64,000 nt of DNA, from positions 2,790,001 through 2,854,000 of the forward strand of contig NZ_CP189850.1 in assembly GCF_050271975.1 (NCBI RefSeq), given 5' to 3'. This DNA is from Litorimonas sp947503715. GTDB taxonomy: Bacteria > Pseudomonadota > Alphaproteobacteria > Caulobacterales > Maricaulaceae. Below the pieces are notes generated by a model. It was not told where the DNA came from. It saw only the letters and a list, made by a program, of their open reading frames with translations, and did not search any database. Shown in pieces: positions 34,190 through 43,811 of the stretch (the stretch's first letter is position 1; every line of letters begins with the position of its first letter). Position numbers and translations under genes: made by a program.

Positions 34190-35044
34190 ATGAAAATCGT
34201 CCGCACAGAACGCGATCTCCGCAATCAAATCTGGTCCTATCGGGGATCGGGGGACCGGATTGTCTTTGTCCCGACGATGGGGGCTTTGCATGAAGGCCAC
34301 CTGACGCTCGTCCGCTTGGCCAAACAATATGGCGACCGCGTTGTCGTCTCCATCTTCGTCAACCCCACCCAATTCGCGCCGGGTGAAGACCTTGATGCCT
34401 ATCCGCGCACGGAAAAGGAAGATGCCCGCCTTCTCAAAGCCGAAGGCGTTGACCTGATCTATGTCCCCGATCCGCAAACCATGTATGATGTCCACCATGC
34501 CACAGAAGTCAAAGTCGGCGGCGTCGCTAAAGGGTTGGAAACGGATCACCGCCCGACATTCTTTGACGGGGTCGCGCTCGTCGTCACCAAGCTGTTCAAC
34601 CGCGTACAGCCCGATACGGCGATTTTTGGCGAGAAGGATTATCAGCAACTCGCGACCATCCGACGCCTCGTCGAAGACCTCGACATGCCGATCAAAATCA
34701 TTGGCGCTCCGATTGCGCGGGATGAACACGGCCTCGCCCTCTCCTCCCGCAATGCCTATTTCGATGCGGACGGTCTTGCGCTGGCCCGCAAGCTCAACGT
34801 TATCATGATGAAATGTGCAGAAGATATGCGCGACGGTCGACATGTTGATGAGGCGACGGATGCCGCGAAGCGGTCCCTGCTGGTGGCAGGCTTTTCTTCA
34901 ATTGATTATGTCGAAGTCCGCAGCCCCAACTCGCTGACCGTCCTCGAAGGCGGCTATCTTAACGGTCCAGCGCGCGTCCTCGTCGCGGCGCATTGCCCGA
35001 ATGGCGAGAGCAGCGTCCGCCTGATCGATAATTTCGCGGTTTAG
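34190..35044 (+). CDS. panC: Pantothenate synthetase
   Basis: ATP-dependent ligation of pantoate and beta-alanine in the coenzyme A pathway. The 284 residues show FVPTMGALHEGHLTLV (the HxGH nucleotidyl-transferase motif), SIFVNPTQFAPGEDLDAYPRT, FGEKDYQQL and the KMSKS-like LSSRN. Length is normal. panB is not adjacent. Confidence 0.96.
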   Translation: MKIVRTERDLRNQIWSYRGSGDRIVFVPTMGALHEGHLTLVRLAKQYGDRVVVSIFVNPTQFAPGEDLDAYPRTEKEDARLLKAEGVDLIYVPDPQTMYDVHHATEVKVGGVAKGLETDHRPTFFDGVALVVTKLFNRVQPDTAIFGEKDYQQLATIRRLVEDLDMPIKIIGAPIARDEHGLALSSRNAYFDADGLALARKLNVIMMKCAEDMRDGRHVDEATDAAKRSLLVAGFSSIDYVEVRSPNSLTVLEGGYLNGPARVLVAAHCPNGESSVRLIDNFAV

Positions 35045-35061
35045 CGAGAGGCCGGTCAGGC

Positions 35062-37128
35062 CTAAGCGCTAAGGGCGACATGGCTGCCGTAGCGATGGGA
35101 CAATTTACCCAGCGTGCGGTCAAACGCCTCCAGGATATCTTCGCGCCGGACGGGTTTCGCGATCGTGTCATCCATCCCGATATTGCGGCAAATTCGGCGC
35201 TGCTGATAATCGGGATCCGCTGTTAGAGCGATAATAATGACATTCGCATAGGCGGCATCCGATTTCCGAATTTCAAGTGTCGCCTCTATCCCATCCATGA
35301 CGGGCATATGAATATCCATCAATACGACATCGACCGAAACGGTGTTTAAGACATTCAGGGCCTCGCGCCCATTTTCTGCAAAATAAAGCTGTGCAACGCG
35401 TTTCCCGATGAGTCGCTTGACGACTTTCTGATTGATCGGATTATCTTCGACACAGAGAACATTCAAACCTTCAAAAGGTCGGATCTCATCATGCTTTGAC
35501 ACGCTCGCAACTTTAATGGGTTCAGGTACAATCAGCGCCTCAAATTCGGCGACCTTAGGCTTTTTCTGGAGGGGCGGGTCTTCGAGGACGGGCGCAGTCT
35601 CCGGCGCGGCCACATCTTTCGCCTCAGCCGGGTCAATGGGCAGGATCATTGCAAATGTTGAGCCCGCCTCCAGCGCGGATTTCACTTTTATCTGACCGCC
35701 CATAAGCTCGCAAAGATCATGGGAAATCGCCATGCCCAGCCCCGTGCCACCATATTCGCGTTGGATCGTGCCATCAGCTTGGGCAAAAGGTTCAAAAATA
35801 CGCTTCGCCTCTTCGGGTGTCATGCCGATCCCCGTGTCCTGAACAGCGAGCACCAATTGTGGTACGCCTTTCAGATGAGCGTGTTTCGCGATAAGTGAAA
35901 TCGTGCCCGTCTTGGTAAATTTCGTCGCATTTGACAGAAAATTATTCAGACATTGCTGCAGTCTGAAACCGTCCAATTCCAATATTTCCGGCAGGTTGGG
36001 ATCAACGATCATACGGAAGGACAAGCCCTTGACGGAGATTTGCGGCTTCCAGAGTCGCGAGACCGTCTCTAACAGCTCCCGGATATCCGTTGCGTCCCGG
36101 ATAATTTCGACGGAATTGCTCATCAATTTTGCATGATCCAATGTACGCGACAACAGATGGTGCAGACCTTCGGCGGCTTGTTCAATATCTGTGATGACCT
36201 CACGCACATCATCGGAAAGCGGCTCATCACGCAGACTATCGCTCATGCCGATAATCGCATTGAGCGGCGTTCGTATTTCGTGGCTCATCCGGGCGAGGAA
36301 TTCTGATTTTGCTTTCGAGGCAGACCGTTCTTGTTTCAGCGCTTGGGTTTTGTCGACATCTTCGGTGATATCCATCACAAAAGCTGTTGCACCCAGTGCC
36401 GTCCCGTCGGGGGCGCAGGTAATTTGGCCGATGGATCGCTGCCACATACAGGGGTTTTCCTCCGTGCGGACGCGATATTTAAAGTCAAAACCGGTCTTCT
36501 GCCGGGCGATTTCCGCCCATTCGCTCGTGATGTGCTGCAAATCCTGAGGGTGGATAATTGCGAATAATCCGTTTTTCTGCAGAAGTGCCTGCTCGCGGTC
36601 TGTCAGACGGCTCATGACACTGGCGGAATAGGTAAATTGTCCCGTCTTAAAGTCCATGGACCAGAAACCGGCATTGGCCGCCCCCATCGCAATTTCAAAT
36701 AGGTCGCGATATTGCGAGTCCACGGATATGTCGCGCACGACGAGCGTGGATTCGCCTTGACCATCATACCAAGAATTCGCGCGGACCCGCCGCCCATCCA
36801 ATGTCGTGAGAATAACGGTTGTGCGGTGAGGCTCGGGTGACTGCAAAGATGCCGCGATCATCTTGGAAACCGCCTTGGGACTCAGCGGCTGACGCGTTAC
36901 GGGGTCTTCTATTTTAAAACGGTGAAGCACATCAGAAAGGCTAAACCCCTCCAGTTCCGCATTCCGATCTAGTCCCAAAATACCGGCGACATCACCATCA
37001 GCCTGTTGAATAACCTGGTGACCGTCCACCCGCGCATAGGCCATATTGGCGGCATTCAAGATATGCGGGATGACATTGAGGGCACCCTGGTGGCGTTCGC
37101 TGTCTCTCGCTGTGAATAGAGCTGTCAT
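35062..37128 (-). CDS. Hybrid sensor histidine kinase with PAS and receiver domains
   Basis: Soluble signalling kinase (688 residues) without obvious membrane segments. Two PAS-like regions (about 20-130 and 140-260, the second followed by a PAC-like part), then the HisKA box FLARMSHEIRTPLNAIIG with His283, a HATPase domain (QDTGIGMTPEEAKRIFEPF, GTGLGMAISHDLCELMGG) and a C-terminal receiver with Asp605 in VVLMDIHMPVMDG. A linker of Pro/Ala/Glu separates kinase and receiver. No output regulator is next to it. The stimulus is unknown. Confidence 0.93.
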   Translation of the reverse strand: MTALFTARDSERHQGALNVIPHILNAANMAYARVDGHQVIQQADGDVAGILGLDRNAELEGFSLSDVLHRFKIEDPVTRQPLSPKAVSKMIAASLQSPEPHRTTVILTTLDGRRVRANSWYDGQGESTLVVRDISVDSQYRDLFEIAMGAANAGFWSMDFKTGQFTYSASVMSRLTDREQALLQKNGLFAIIHPQDLQHITSEWAEIARQKTGFDFKYRVRTEENPCMWQRSIGQITCAPDGTALGATAFVMDITEDVDKTQALKQERSASKAKSEFLARMSHEIRTPLNAIIGMSDSLRDEPLSDDVREVITDIEQAAEGLHHLLSRTLDHAKLMSNSVEIIRDATDIRELLETVSRLWKPQISVKGLSFRMIVDPNLPEILELDGFRLQQCLNNFLSNATKFTKTGTISLIAKHAHLKGVPQLVLAVQDTGIGMTPEEAKRIFEPFAQADGTIQREYGGTGLGMAISHDLCELMGGQIKVKSALEAGSTFAMILPIDPAEAKDVAAPETAPVLEDPPLQKKPKVAEFEALIVPEPIKVASVSKHDEIRPFEGLNVLCVEDNPINQKVVKRLIGKRVAQLYFAENGREALNVLNTVSVDVVLMDIHMPVMDGIEATLEIRKSDAAYANVIIIALTADPDYQQRRICRNIGMDDTIAKPVRREDILEAFDRTLGKLSHRYGSHVALSA

Positions 37129-37225
37129 GATCCCAACCTTTCAGTCTCCCCGAGACGTCAAAATGCAGGGACGTATTTAAGAAATCATAAATTGAGGCTT
37201 AAAATGATTTGCGACCTCAAGTCGT

Positions 37226-37768
37226 TCACGTGAAGAATTTCACCATCGTCAGCAACGGCACGGGCACAGATCCATTTTCATCCAGCCAGCGCGACTCAAC
37301 ACGATACCCACACCGAGCGTAAAAGGGCTCTCCTGCTAATGTCGCCGCCATTTCCAGCGTGAGGTAGCCCGCGTTGAAAGCGGCCTGTTCAGACGCCGAT
37401 AGAATAAGCTTTGCAATGCCGCGGCGCGTATGATCGGGGTGGGTGTACATGGCGCGAATTCTTGCTCTTTCGGTCGCGGGGTCCAGGTGGCGCGCACTCC
37501 GTCCCTTCGTATGATTGCCGCCATAGAGCGTCGCGCGGAAAGACCATCCCCCACAGCCCACGAGCGTATCTGCGTCCCAGACACAGAAATAGGTTCCATC
37601 CGTGATGAGTTGGGTGTCTAAGCCCATGGCGGCCCGTGAGGCCTGAACCTGTTGCGGCGTGAGGTAATCGGATTGGAGTGTTTCAATTGAAGCCTGCATG
37701 AGCGCCTTTATGGCGGGAATATCCGCTTCAACGGCAAGTCGTAATACGATTTCAGAAGGTTGACCCAA
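37226..37768 (-). CDS. GNAT-family N-acetyltransferase
   Basis: 180 residues with the acetyl-CoA binding region ARIRAMYTHPDHTRRGIAKLIL (motif A R/Q-x-x-G-x-G/A form) and LEMAATLAGEPFYARCGY. TTG start with AGGT upstream. The substrate is unknown. It stands alone between the histidine kinase and the TonB-receptor control region. Confidence 0.88.
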   Translation of the reverse strand: MGQPSEIVLRLAVEADIPAIKALMQASIETLQSDYLTPQQVQASRAAMGLDTQLITDGTYFCVWDADTLVGCGGWSFRATLYGGNHTKGRSARHLDPATERARIRAMYTHPDHTRRGIAKLILSASEQAAFNAGYLTLEMAATLAGEPFYARCGYRVESRWLDENGSVPVPLLTMVKFFT

Positions 37769-37987
37769 AATATTTCGACCTCATTATGTGCAAACACGTT
37801 CAATAAAGGTAAATTTTACCTTAGCAATCAGCTGATTTGTGTCAAATTTGCAACAGAAAGCATGAAAAGTGCCAGTTAAGGCACAATCCTGTTGTCAGAA
37901 ACATATCCACCTTTACGTTTGTTCATAGTCTCGACGCCCCTCGAGAGAGGCCATAATACCCGGTCACACAATAACAGGATGCAAATA

Positions 37988-40774
37988 ATGCAACATAAAA
38001 ACTTGAAATCATGGCTGACACTGTCCGCCTCCTCTCTTCTTCTCACAGGTCTCGTGGCCTCCCCTGCTTTCGCGCAGGATGTTGACGACACGGTCGTTGA
38101 ACGCGAAGATGTCGTGATTACGACGGGTACACGGCGTGCCCTGCGGTCCGCTGCGGATACACCGGCACCCGTTGACGTAATTTCAAATGTCGAATTCACA
38201 ACCAACGCAGCCGATGATGTCCAAGACCTTCTTCGCACAGCGGTTCCGTCCTATAACGTAAATACACAGCCCATTTCCGATGCGGCCTCTATCGTGCGTC
38301 CCGCCAACCTGCGTGGTCTGTCGCCTGATAACACACTCGTTCTGATTAACGGCAAGCGCCGTCATCGCGGCGCGGTTATCTCTTTCCTCGGCGGTGGTAT
38401 TGCCGATGGTTCACAAGGTGTTGACGTCTCGTCCATCCCGTCCATGGCTCTGAAACAGGTCGAAGTCCTGCGCGATGGTGCGTCCTCGCAATACGGGTCT
38501 GACGCGATTGCAGGCGTGATTAACTTCGTCCTCAAAGACGACTCCACGGGCGGCGTGATTGAAGCCAAATACGGATCCACATATGACGGCGACGGCGACA
38601 ATTACCGCATTGGCGGTAATCTCGGCCTTCCCCTCGGTGATGTTGGCTTCTTCAATGTGACAGCAGAATATGGCGAAACAGACGGCACGGTCCGCTCTGT
38701 CGTGCGTGACGATGTTCAAGCACTGATTGCGGCCGGCAACACAGCTGTCGCAGATTTCGAGACGATCAATACATTCACCGACGAAGTCCCACAATATTGG
38801 GGTCAGCCGGATGTCGAAGGCGACCTGAAACTCCTCTTCAACACGGCGTTTGAAATTGGTACAGACAAAGAAGTCTACGCCACGGGTACATATGCCGAGC
38901 GTCAAACGACAGGCGGATTTTTCTACCGGAACCCGACCAATCGCGGCGGCGTTTACGCCGGTCCACGTGTTGACGGCGATGGTTTTGCAGTCACACAAGT
39001 TGCAGGCGGGACAACTGACGACAGCTCGGATGATGTGTTTGAAGACGTGAATGGCGATGAAATCGCCTTTGCAGATATCTTTGACTCTGTGCGCGTTGGC
39101 GATCTTGACGGTGGGTCAAGCTGTATAGATGGCATCCCATTGTCAGGCACAGATGGCCTCATTCAAGATGCTGCTATCTTCGCAAATATCGCAGCCGACT
39201 CAAATTGTTTTGCCTTTACGGAAACAATCCCCGGCGGTTTCGTGCCACGTTTTGGTGGCGATTTGCGTGATTTCGGCATTACAGCAGGTCTTCGCGGTAT
39301 CTTTGATATTGGTACAGGTCTTAGCTATGATTACTCCATCACGCACGGGGCATCCCGCGTTGACTTCTTTATCAATAATACAGTCAATGCGTCCCTCGGG
39401 CCGGACACACCCCGTGATTTTATTCCCGGTGGTCAAGAGCAGATTGAAACAACGATCAATGCCGATTTCGGCTATCTCGTAGATGTTGGCCTTGCCTCTG
39501 AACTCTCCATCGCATTTGGTGCGGAATATCGCGAGGAAACATTCGATCTCTTCGCGGGCGACCCGGCCTCTTTCGCGCTCGGTCCCTTGGCCAGCCAGGG
39601 TTTCTCCTCCAGCTCTAACGGTTTTGGTGGTTTCCCGAACAGTTCTTCCAACTCGCAGGACTCATTCGGCACCTATCTCGACCTTGAAGCCGATGTTTCC
39701 GACAAGCTGACCTTACAAGGTGCGGTGCGGTATGAGGATTTCTCTGAATTTGGTAACACGGTTGATTATAAAATCGCTGCCTTGTTTAAAGCGACGGATA
39801 ATATCTCACTTCGTGCAACGCATTCGACAGGCTTCCATGCCCCGACAGCGGGTCAGGCCAATATTACAAACGTGACGACGCAGAATGTCGGCGGTGTTTT
39901 GATCGACCAAGGTACGCTTCCATTGAACACAGCCGCCGGACAATTGGCCGCTGACTTCATCGAGACAACGCAAGGCGGACGCCCTGAATTGGGACCGGAA
40001 GATGCAACCAACTTCTCCGCCGGTATCGCGTTTGATTATGCCGGCCTGAGTGTCACGCTCGACGCCTTCCAAATCGAAGTCGACAACCGGATTGCCTTGG
40101 GTGCCAATGTTGACTTCCTCGCCGCCCTGCGGTCCGCTGGAAATGTCAATATCGACACGGATATTGCTGTTGCCGGATACGACTCGGTCAGTGAGGCCCT
40201 GGACACGCTCAGCGGTGCAGGCGTTATCAATCGTCAGGACTTCCTGAGCTTGGATGATCTGTCGCAATTCCGTTTCTTCTCCAACAGTTTCGATACACGC
40301 ACGCGTGGTATCGACCTTGTCGCACGGTATCCATTCAGCTTGGGCGGTGGTAATTCTAACATTATCGTCGCGGCAAACTACACCGATACAGAAGTCACAG
40401 ATCGTGGTGACTTGAACCCGATCAGCGATGGCCGTGTCCAAGCCCTCGAAGACCTTCTGCCAAACGTCAAAGGCAGTGCGACCTTCACACACAGTCAGGG
40501 TATTTTCCGTGGCGTGTTGCGCGCCAACTATTTTGGCGGTTGGGATGATACAGGGAACGGCGTCGACGATATCGGTTCCGAAATCCTGATTGACGCAGAA
40601 GTCGCGGCTGAAGTGCGCGAAGGTGTTGAGCTTGCTATCGGCGCAAACAACATCTTCGATAACTATCCGGATGAAAACCCGGGTCAGGGCGGCACAGGTC
40701 AACTTTACCCTGAAGCTGCGCCAACCGGCTTTAATGGCGGTCAGTGGTACGCCAAGGTCCGTGTGAACTTCTAA
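37988..40774 (+). CDS. TonB-dependent outer-membrane receptor
   Basis: Beta-barrel receptor of 928 residues from the ATG at 37988. Signal peptide (LLLTGLVASPAFA), TonB-box-like DVVITTGTRR, plug domain (VLINGKRRHRGAVI, EVLRDGASSQYGSDAIAGVINF), a barrel rich in alternating aromatic strands, and C-terminal Phe (RVNF). Typical carbohydrate/unknown-ligand receptor. Codon use looks that of a highly expressed gene. A strong terminator follows. No regulator is adjacent. Confidence 0.95.
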   Translation: MQHKNLKSWLTLSASSLLLTGLVASPAFAQDVDDTVVEREDVVITTGTRRALRSAADTPAPVDVISNVEFTTNAADDVQDLLRTAVPSYNVNTQPISDAASIVRPANLRGLSPDNTLVLINGKRRHRGAVISFLGGGIADGSQGVDVSSIPSMALKQVEVLRDGASSQYGSDAIAGVINFVLKDDSTGGVIEAKYGSTYDGDGDNYRIGGNLGLPLGDVGFFNVTAEYGETDGTVRSVVRDDVQALIAAGNTAVADFETINTFTDEVPQYWGQPDVEGDLKLLFNTAFEIGTDKEVYATGTYAERQTTGGFFYRNPTNRGGVYAGPRVDGDGFAVTQVAGGTTDDSSDDVFEDVNGDEIAFADIFDSVRVGDLDGGSSCIDGIPLSGTDGLIQDAAIFANIAADSNCFAFTETIPGGFVPRFGGDLRDFGITAGLRGIFDIGTGLSYDYSITHGASRVDFFINNTVNASLGPDTPRDFIPGGQEQIETTINADFGYLVDVGLASELSIAFGAEYREETFDLFAGDPASFALGPLASQGFSSSSNGFGGFPNSSSNSQDSFGTYLDLEADVSDKLTLQGAVRYEDFSEFGNTVDYKIAALFKATDNISLRATHSTGFHAPTAGQANITNVTTQNVGGVLIDQGTLPLNTAAGQLAADFIETTQGGRPELGPEDATNFSAGIAFDYAGLSVTLDAFQIEVDNRIALGANVDFLAALRSAGNVNIDTDIAVAGYDSVSEALDTLSGAGVINRQDFLSLDDLSQFRFFSNSFDTRTRGIDLVARYPFSLGGGNSNIIVAANYTDTEVTDRGDLNPISDGRVQALEDLLPNVKGSATFTHSQGIFRGVLRANYFGGWDDTGNGVDDIGSEILIDAEVAAEVREGVELAIGANNIFDNYPDENPGQGGTGQLYPEAAPTGFNGGQWYAKVRVNF

Positions 40775-40797
40775 GTCTCTCCGACATAAAAATGCGA

Positions 40798-40827
40798 AAG
40801 CCCCGGACAATGTTCGGGGCTTTTTTT
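40798..40827 (+). terminator. Rho-independent terminator of the TonB-receptor gene
   Basis: Stem AGCCCCGGA / TTCGGGGCT (one G-U pair), a 5-nt loop, then a run of seven Ts at 40821-40827, about 25 bp after the stop. Confidence 0.92.
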
Positions 40828-40835
40828 ATGCGGGT

Positions 40836-41267
40836 TTACCAAGCGCCGAGTTGAATAAGTTTCGCGCGAAAAGCCGCCGGCAGATCCGCCCCGTTTTCCG
40901 CCCCCGTCAGGTCCGCAGGCGCGTCACCAACCTGCAAATAGCGCCATCCCTGAAAAGCGCGGCGCGGCACGGGAAGGACGGGAATGAGTTCAGGGTCCAT
41001 CAGAATGGCGCAGGCCCGGTGCCCGTTCTTTGTCGTTTCGTCCAGCGCCACAATCCGGTTCCGGCACAGGATATTGCCCTTGATGACCCAATAAATTGAC
41101 CCGCCCTCCAGGAGGTCTTCTTTTCGTTTCGGGAACATGCGCGTGACATGGACATGATGCGCGGACAGGCCCTGCTGCTGCCGTCTTGCAACAACATGGT
41201 CCTGCCAGTCGGCCAGTGTCTGGATCGACTCGGACCCAACGGAAAGTTTTTGAAGATGAACAGTCAC
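40836..41267 (-). CDS. DUF1489 family protein
   Basis: Conserved alphaproteobacterial cytoplasmic protein of unknown function (143 residues from the second GTG, MTVHLQKLSVG). Family segments TLADWQDHVVAR, HVHVTRMFPKRKEDLLEGGS and IYWVIKGNILCRNRI are visible. It lies convergent to the TonB receptor and shares its terminator region. Confidence 0.85.
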   Translation of the reverse strand: MTVHLQKLSVGSESIQTLADWQDHVVARRQQQGLSAHHVHVTRMFPKRKEDLLEGGSIYWVIKGNILCRNRIVALDETTKNGHRACAILMDPELIPVLPVPRRAFQGWRYLQVGDAPADLTGAENGADLPAAFRAKLIQLGAW

Positions 41268-41299
41268 GCCGCCCACTTAGGACGGAGATGACATCAAAT

Positions 41300-42304
41300 C
41301 TAGAAGGTGCGCTGATATGGATCTGTATCGACGATAAAATCATCGGCTTGCGCATCGATCTTAAAAGTCACCATATCCGCCGTCGTTGTATTCGGAACCA
41401 TACCGACTTTTCGAATAGCCCGCCCCACGAAAGATTTCACCTTCCGAGCCGCCGGGCCGTCTTCTGCATAGGAGGGGTTCATGCCGAGGCGATGACGGAG
41501 CGTCGCATTGGTCAGCATAGCTGCGTTTTTCATCCCCGACTCCGCCGTTGAGTACTCCGTTGTCACAGAGACACAGAAGCTCTGATTATCAACCCGGTGC
41601 GGCGCATTTAATGTCCATGACAGGGCTGTGTTTTCATCAATATCAATAATTGTTGCCGCCTCATCAAAAGAGGCGTCATAGGGCAGATCATCATCGATGA
41701 AATTGGTCAAAGTTGCCTCATAGGCACGGTCGGGAATGAATTTTTGCGTGCGCGGGTAAAGATACATGCGTTTGCGTCCGCGTACATGCCAGAGGATCGT
41801 TTCTGTTTTGTCGACATGATAAGGCACTTTGGCGACAGGACTGGAAATCAAAATCCCGCCCCGCGGGTTAAAAGCTTGGTTGCCAGTTTTCTCAGCCAAT
41901 TCACCATACATCTCATCAAGGGCCGCTTTATAATCGGTGTGTACGTTCATGGCTTCGCGGACATTGATCCAAACACGCCCGGCTTTCGCCGCTGCCAAAA
42001 GTGTTTCGCCGGAGACACCCCGGAAATCACCCGTTCTGAAACGATTGGGGTAAATGGGATGATCCGCTGCGCCCATCGTGCAAACATCAAGTAATTCAGA
42101 AGGGTGACGTTCTAACAAATCAATCAGCGCCTCATCCGTAAACAGGCCTGTCCCTGCCAGATTGTGCCCGAAGCTCATGATATCTTTTTGAAATTTCTGC
42201 GAGTTCTCTTCCGTCCAATCCGTCAGCATCGGAGATGGGGGCACATCAAAATGAGCCTCTTCCGTGTTTTGAACGTCGTTATAATTTTCGTTTTCCGTCA
42301 ACAT
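41300..42304 (-). CDS. JmjC/cupin-like protein
   Basis: 334 residues from the ATG at 42304 (TAGGAG upstream). A cupin/JmjC core with HVD (PYHVDKTETILWHVRGRKR) as a His-x-Asp metal pair and a distal His in LNAPHRVDN, consistent with an Fe(II)/2-oxoglutarate hydroxylase fold. The first 80 residues are helical and unfamiliar. The substrate could be a protein or cell-surface compound. It follows the membrane lysozyme by 49 bp on the same strand. Confidence 0.7.
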   Translation of the reverse strand: MLTENENYNDVQNTEEAHFDVPPSPMLTDWTEENSQKFQKDIMSFGHNLAGTGLFTDEALIDLLERHPSELLDVCTMGAADHPIYPNRFRTGDFRGVSGETLLAAAKAGRVWINVREAMNVHTDYKAALDEMYGELAEKTGNQAFNPRGGILISSPVAKVPYHVDKTETILWHVRGRKRMYLYPRTQKFIPDRAYEATLTNFIDDDLPYDASFDEAATIIDIDENTALSWTLNAPHRVDNQSFCVSVTTEYSTAESGMKNAAMLTNATLRHRLGMNPSYAEDGPAARKVKSFVGRAIRKVGMVPNTTTADMVTFKIDAQADDFIVDTDPYQRTF

Positions 42305-42353
42305 ATTCCGGCTCCTACGCTCAAACTGTTGCGAATATCTTTCCAAACGGCCT

Positions 42354-43718
42354 TCAGTCGCGATTGCCTAGATTCATCCTTAATGCCGCGTAAACGCCCA
42401 TCAGGACGAGGCAGATACCAATAACCAATCCAGAGAAAGCCAAGACAGGTCCCCATTCCCCCAACAGCTTTTCCGCCCCGCGCAACCATGCGGCCCCACC
42501 CGCGCCAATGAGCAGGAAGCCAAGAATAACGGGAATCCAAAGACCCGCTGCGCCATTTTTTTCCTCAATCGCCTCAGCTTGACGAACGGGCGTCGTGTTT
42601 TGGATGTAGCGCGCGGCGGAGTCTGTGCGCACGCGCTGACCTTCACTCCGCATGCGAAATGCATCATCCTGTGCGAGTTCATCAATCACAAGAACGGGCT
42701 TTTTATCGGTTTGCTCAGCAATTTTTGCCCGCGGTTTCGACGCATCGAACGCGGACGTCTCAATATCCGTCAACTCGTCAGATTCAGAAACCTCGGCCTT
42801 AATCAGGCTTTCCGGCCAATCCGCTGTATCTTTTTCATCATCTTCGCCCGCATCTTCGATCAGGGCGTCAAGACGGGCGACAATATCAGTCGCCGCCTCC
42901 GCGATGGGCGAGCGCCGGGGTTCTTCGGTCGTCTCGACGTCAACGGTTTCGTCTTTATCATCGGCCAGAGCATCATCAAGCGAGAGATTGATAATCGCGG
43001 CTTCGGGATCAATCGTCTCTATCTCCTCTGAGACGATATCATCTTCTGCATCCGTATCAATTTCCGTGTAAGAGAGCGGGCCGGCGGGGCCGTCTTCACG
43101 ACGTCGAAATTGTGGATCGACGGCTTCATGGGGCGCGGTCGCAACTATCCCATTTGCATCATCCGCTGAAAAAACAGGAAGTGCATCTTCCGTCGACAGC
43201 GCAGAAATCGTCGTATCCGCTACAGGGGGAAGGTCTTCACGTCCGGCGGGCAGCTCCCGTTCCGTCCGAAGAAATAAAGCCTTCTCCGCCGTGCGACGGC
43301 GCATCAGCGCGTCGACGACATAGGTCTTTCCCGCGATCTCTGATTTGCGCCAGATATCAAATCCATTGGCGGCATCCAGTGGCCGACCATTATTCAAGGC
43401 ACGCAATGTATCCGATGTCAGGAACGCTTTTGGGCCGATATTAAACGCGAAAGAACAGAGCGCATCAAACTGGCTCTGCGTGAGGGGCGCGTGGACTTCG
43501 GTATTAATCATCTCCTCAAAGGGTTCGAGGTCGAGGCGGAGCGTCTCCTCCGCTTCCGCCTTGGTCATACGTTTTGCATTCTCAGAATATAGCCGATGAC
43601 CGTAACCCACGATCCGTTGTCCCGTGACAAGCTCACGGTCCACGGGGCGATACCCCTCATAGGCTTTGATAAGTTTTAGCCCGGTCTCGGATATTGCGAG
43701 TTCAGATGTCTGGCGCAT
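42354..43718 (-). CDS. Membrane-anchored GH24 (T4-type) lysozyme
   Basis: 454 residues. N-terminal phage-type lysozyme domain (about 1-155) with catalytic Glu21 (LIKAYEG), GYGH and a helical core (TQSQFDALCSFAFNIGP). A long, acidic, low-complexity linker (about 160-370) and two C-terminal membrane segments (about 395-450) follow. No signal peptide, no holin or other phage genes nearby, so a domesticated cell-wall or signalling role is more likely than lysis. How the N-terminal domain reaches the periplasm is unclear from the sequence. Confidence 0.9.
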   Translation of the reverse strand: MRQTSELAISETGLKLIKAYEGYRPVDRELVTGQRIVGYGHRLYSENAKRMTKAEAEETLRLDLEPFEEMINTEVHAPLTQSQFDALCSFAFNIGPKAFLTSDTLRALNNGRPLDAANGFDIWRKSEIAGKTYVVDALMRRRTAEKALFLRTERELPAGREDLPPVADTTISALSTEDALPVFSADDANGIVATAPHEAVDPQFRRREDGPAGPLSYTEIDTDAEDDIVSEEIETIDPEAAIINLSLDDALADDKDETVDVETTEEPRRSPIAEAATDIVARLDALIEDAGEDDEKDTADWPESLIKAEVSESDELTDIETSAFDASKPRAKIAEQTDKKPVLVIDELAQDDAFRMRSEGQRVRTDSAARYIQNTTPVRQAEAIEEKNGAAGLWIPVILGFLLIGAGGAAWLRGAEKLLGEWGPVLAFSGLVIGICLVLMGVYAALRMNLGNRD

Positions 43719-43811
43719 AATCGTTCCAAATCGTTACAAGTCGGACTCCGCCCGACAGATTTGGAAGATGTGTTGCAAAAGACGGGCCGAACTCGTCTCT
43801 CAGGTGATTTT

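Noticed and set aside
34154..34843. 229-codon open frame on the minus strand
   Set aside because: Antisense to panC, whose HxGH and other motifs are intact.
39806..40810. 334-codon open frame on the minus strand
   Set aside because: Antisense to the barrel part of the TonB receptor; no family features.
42354..43718. Possible prophage remnant from the lysozyme
   Set aside because: The lysozyme is fused to membrane helices and no holin, tail, terminase or integrase gene is near.
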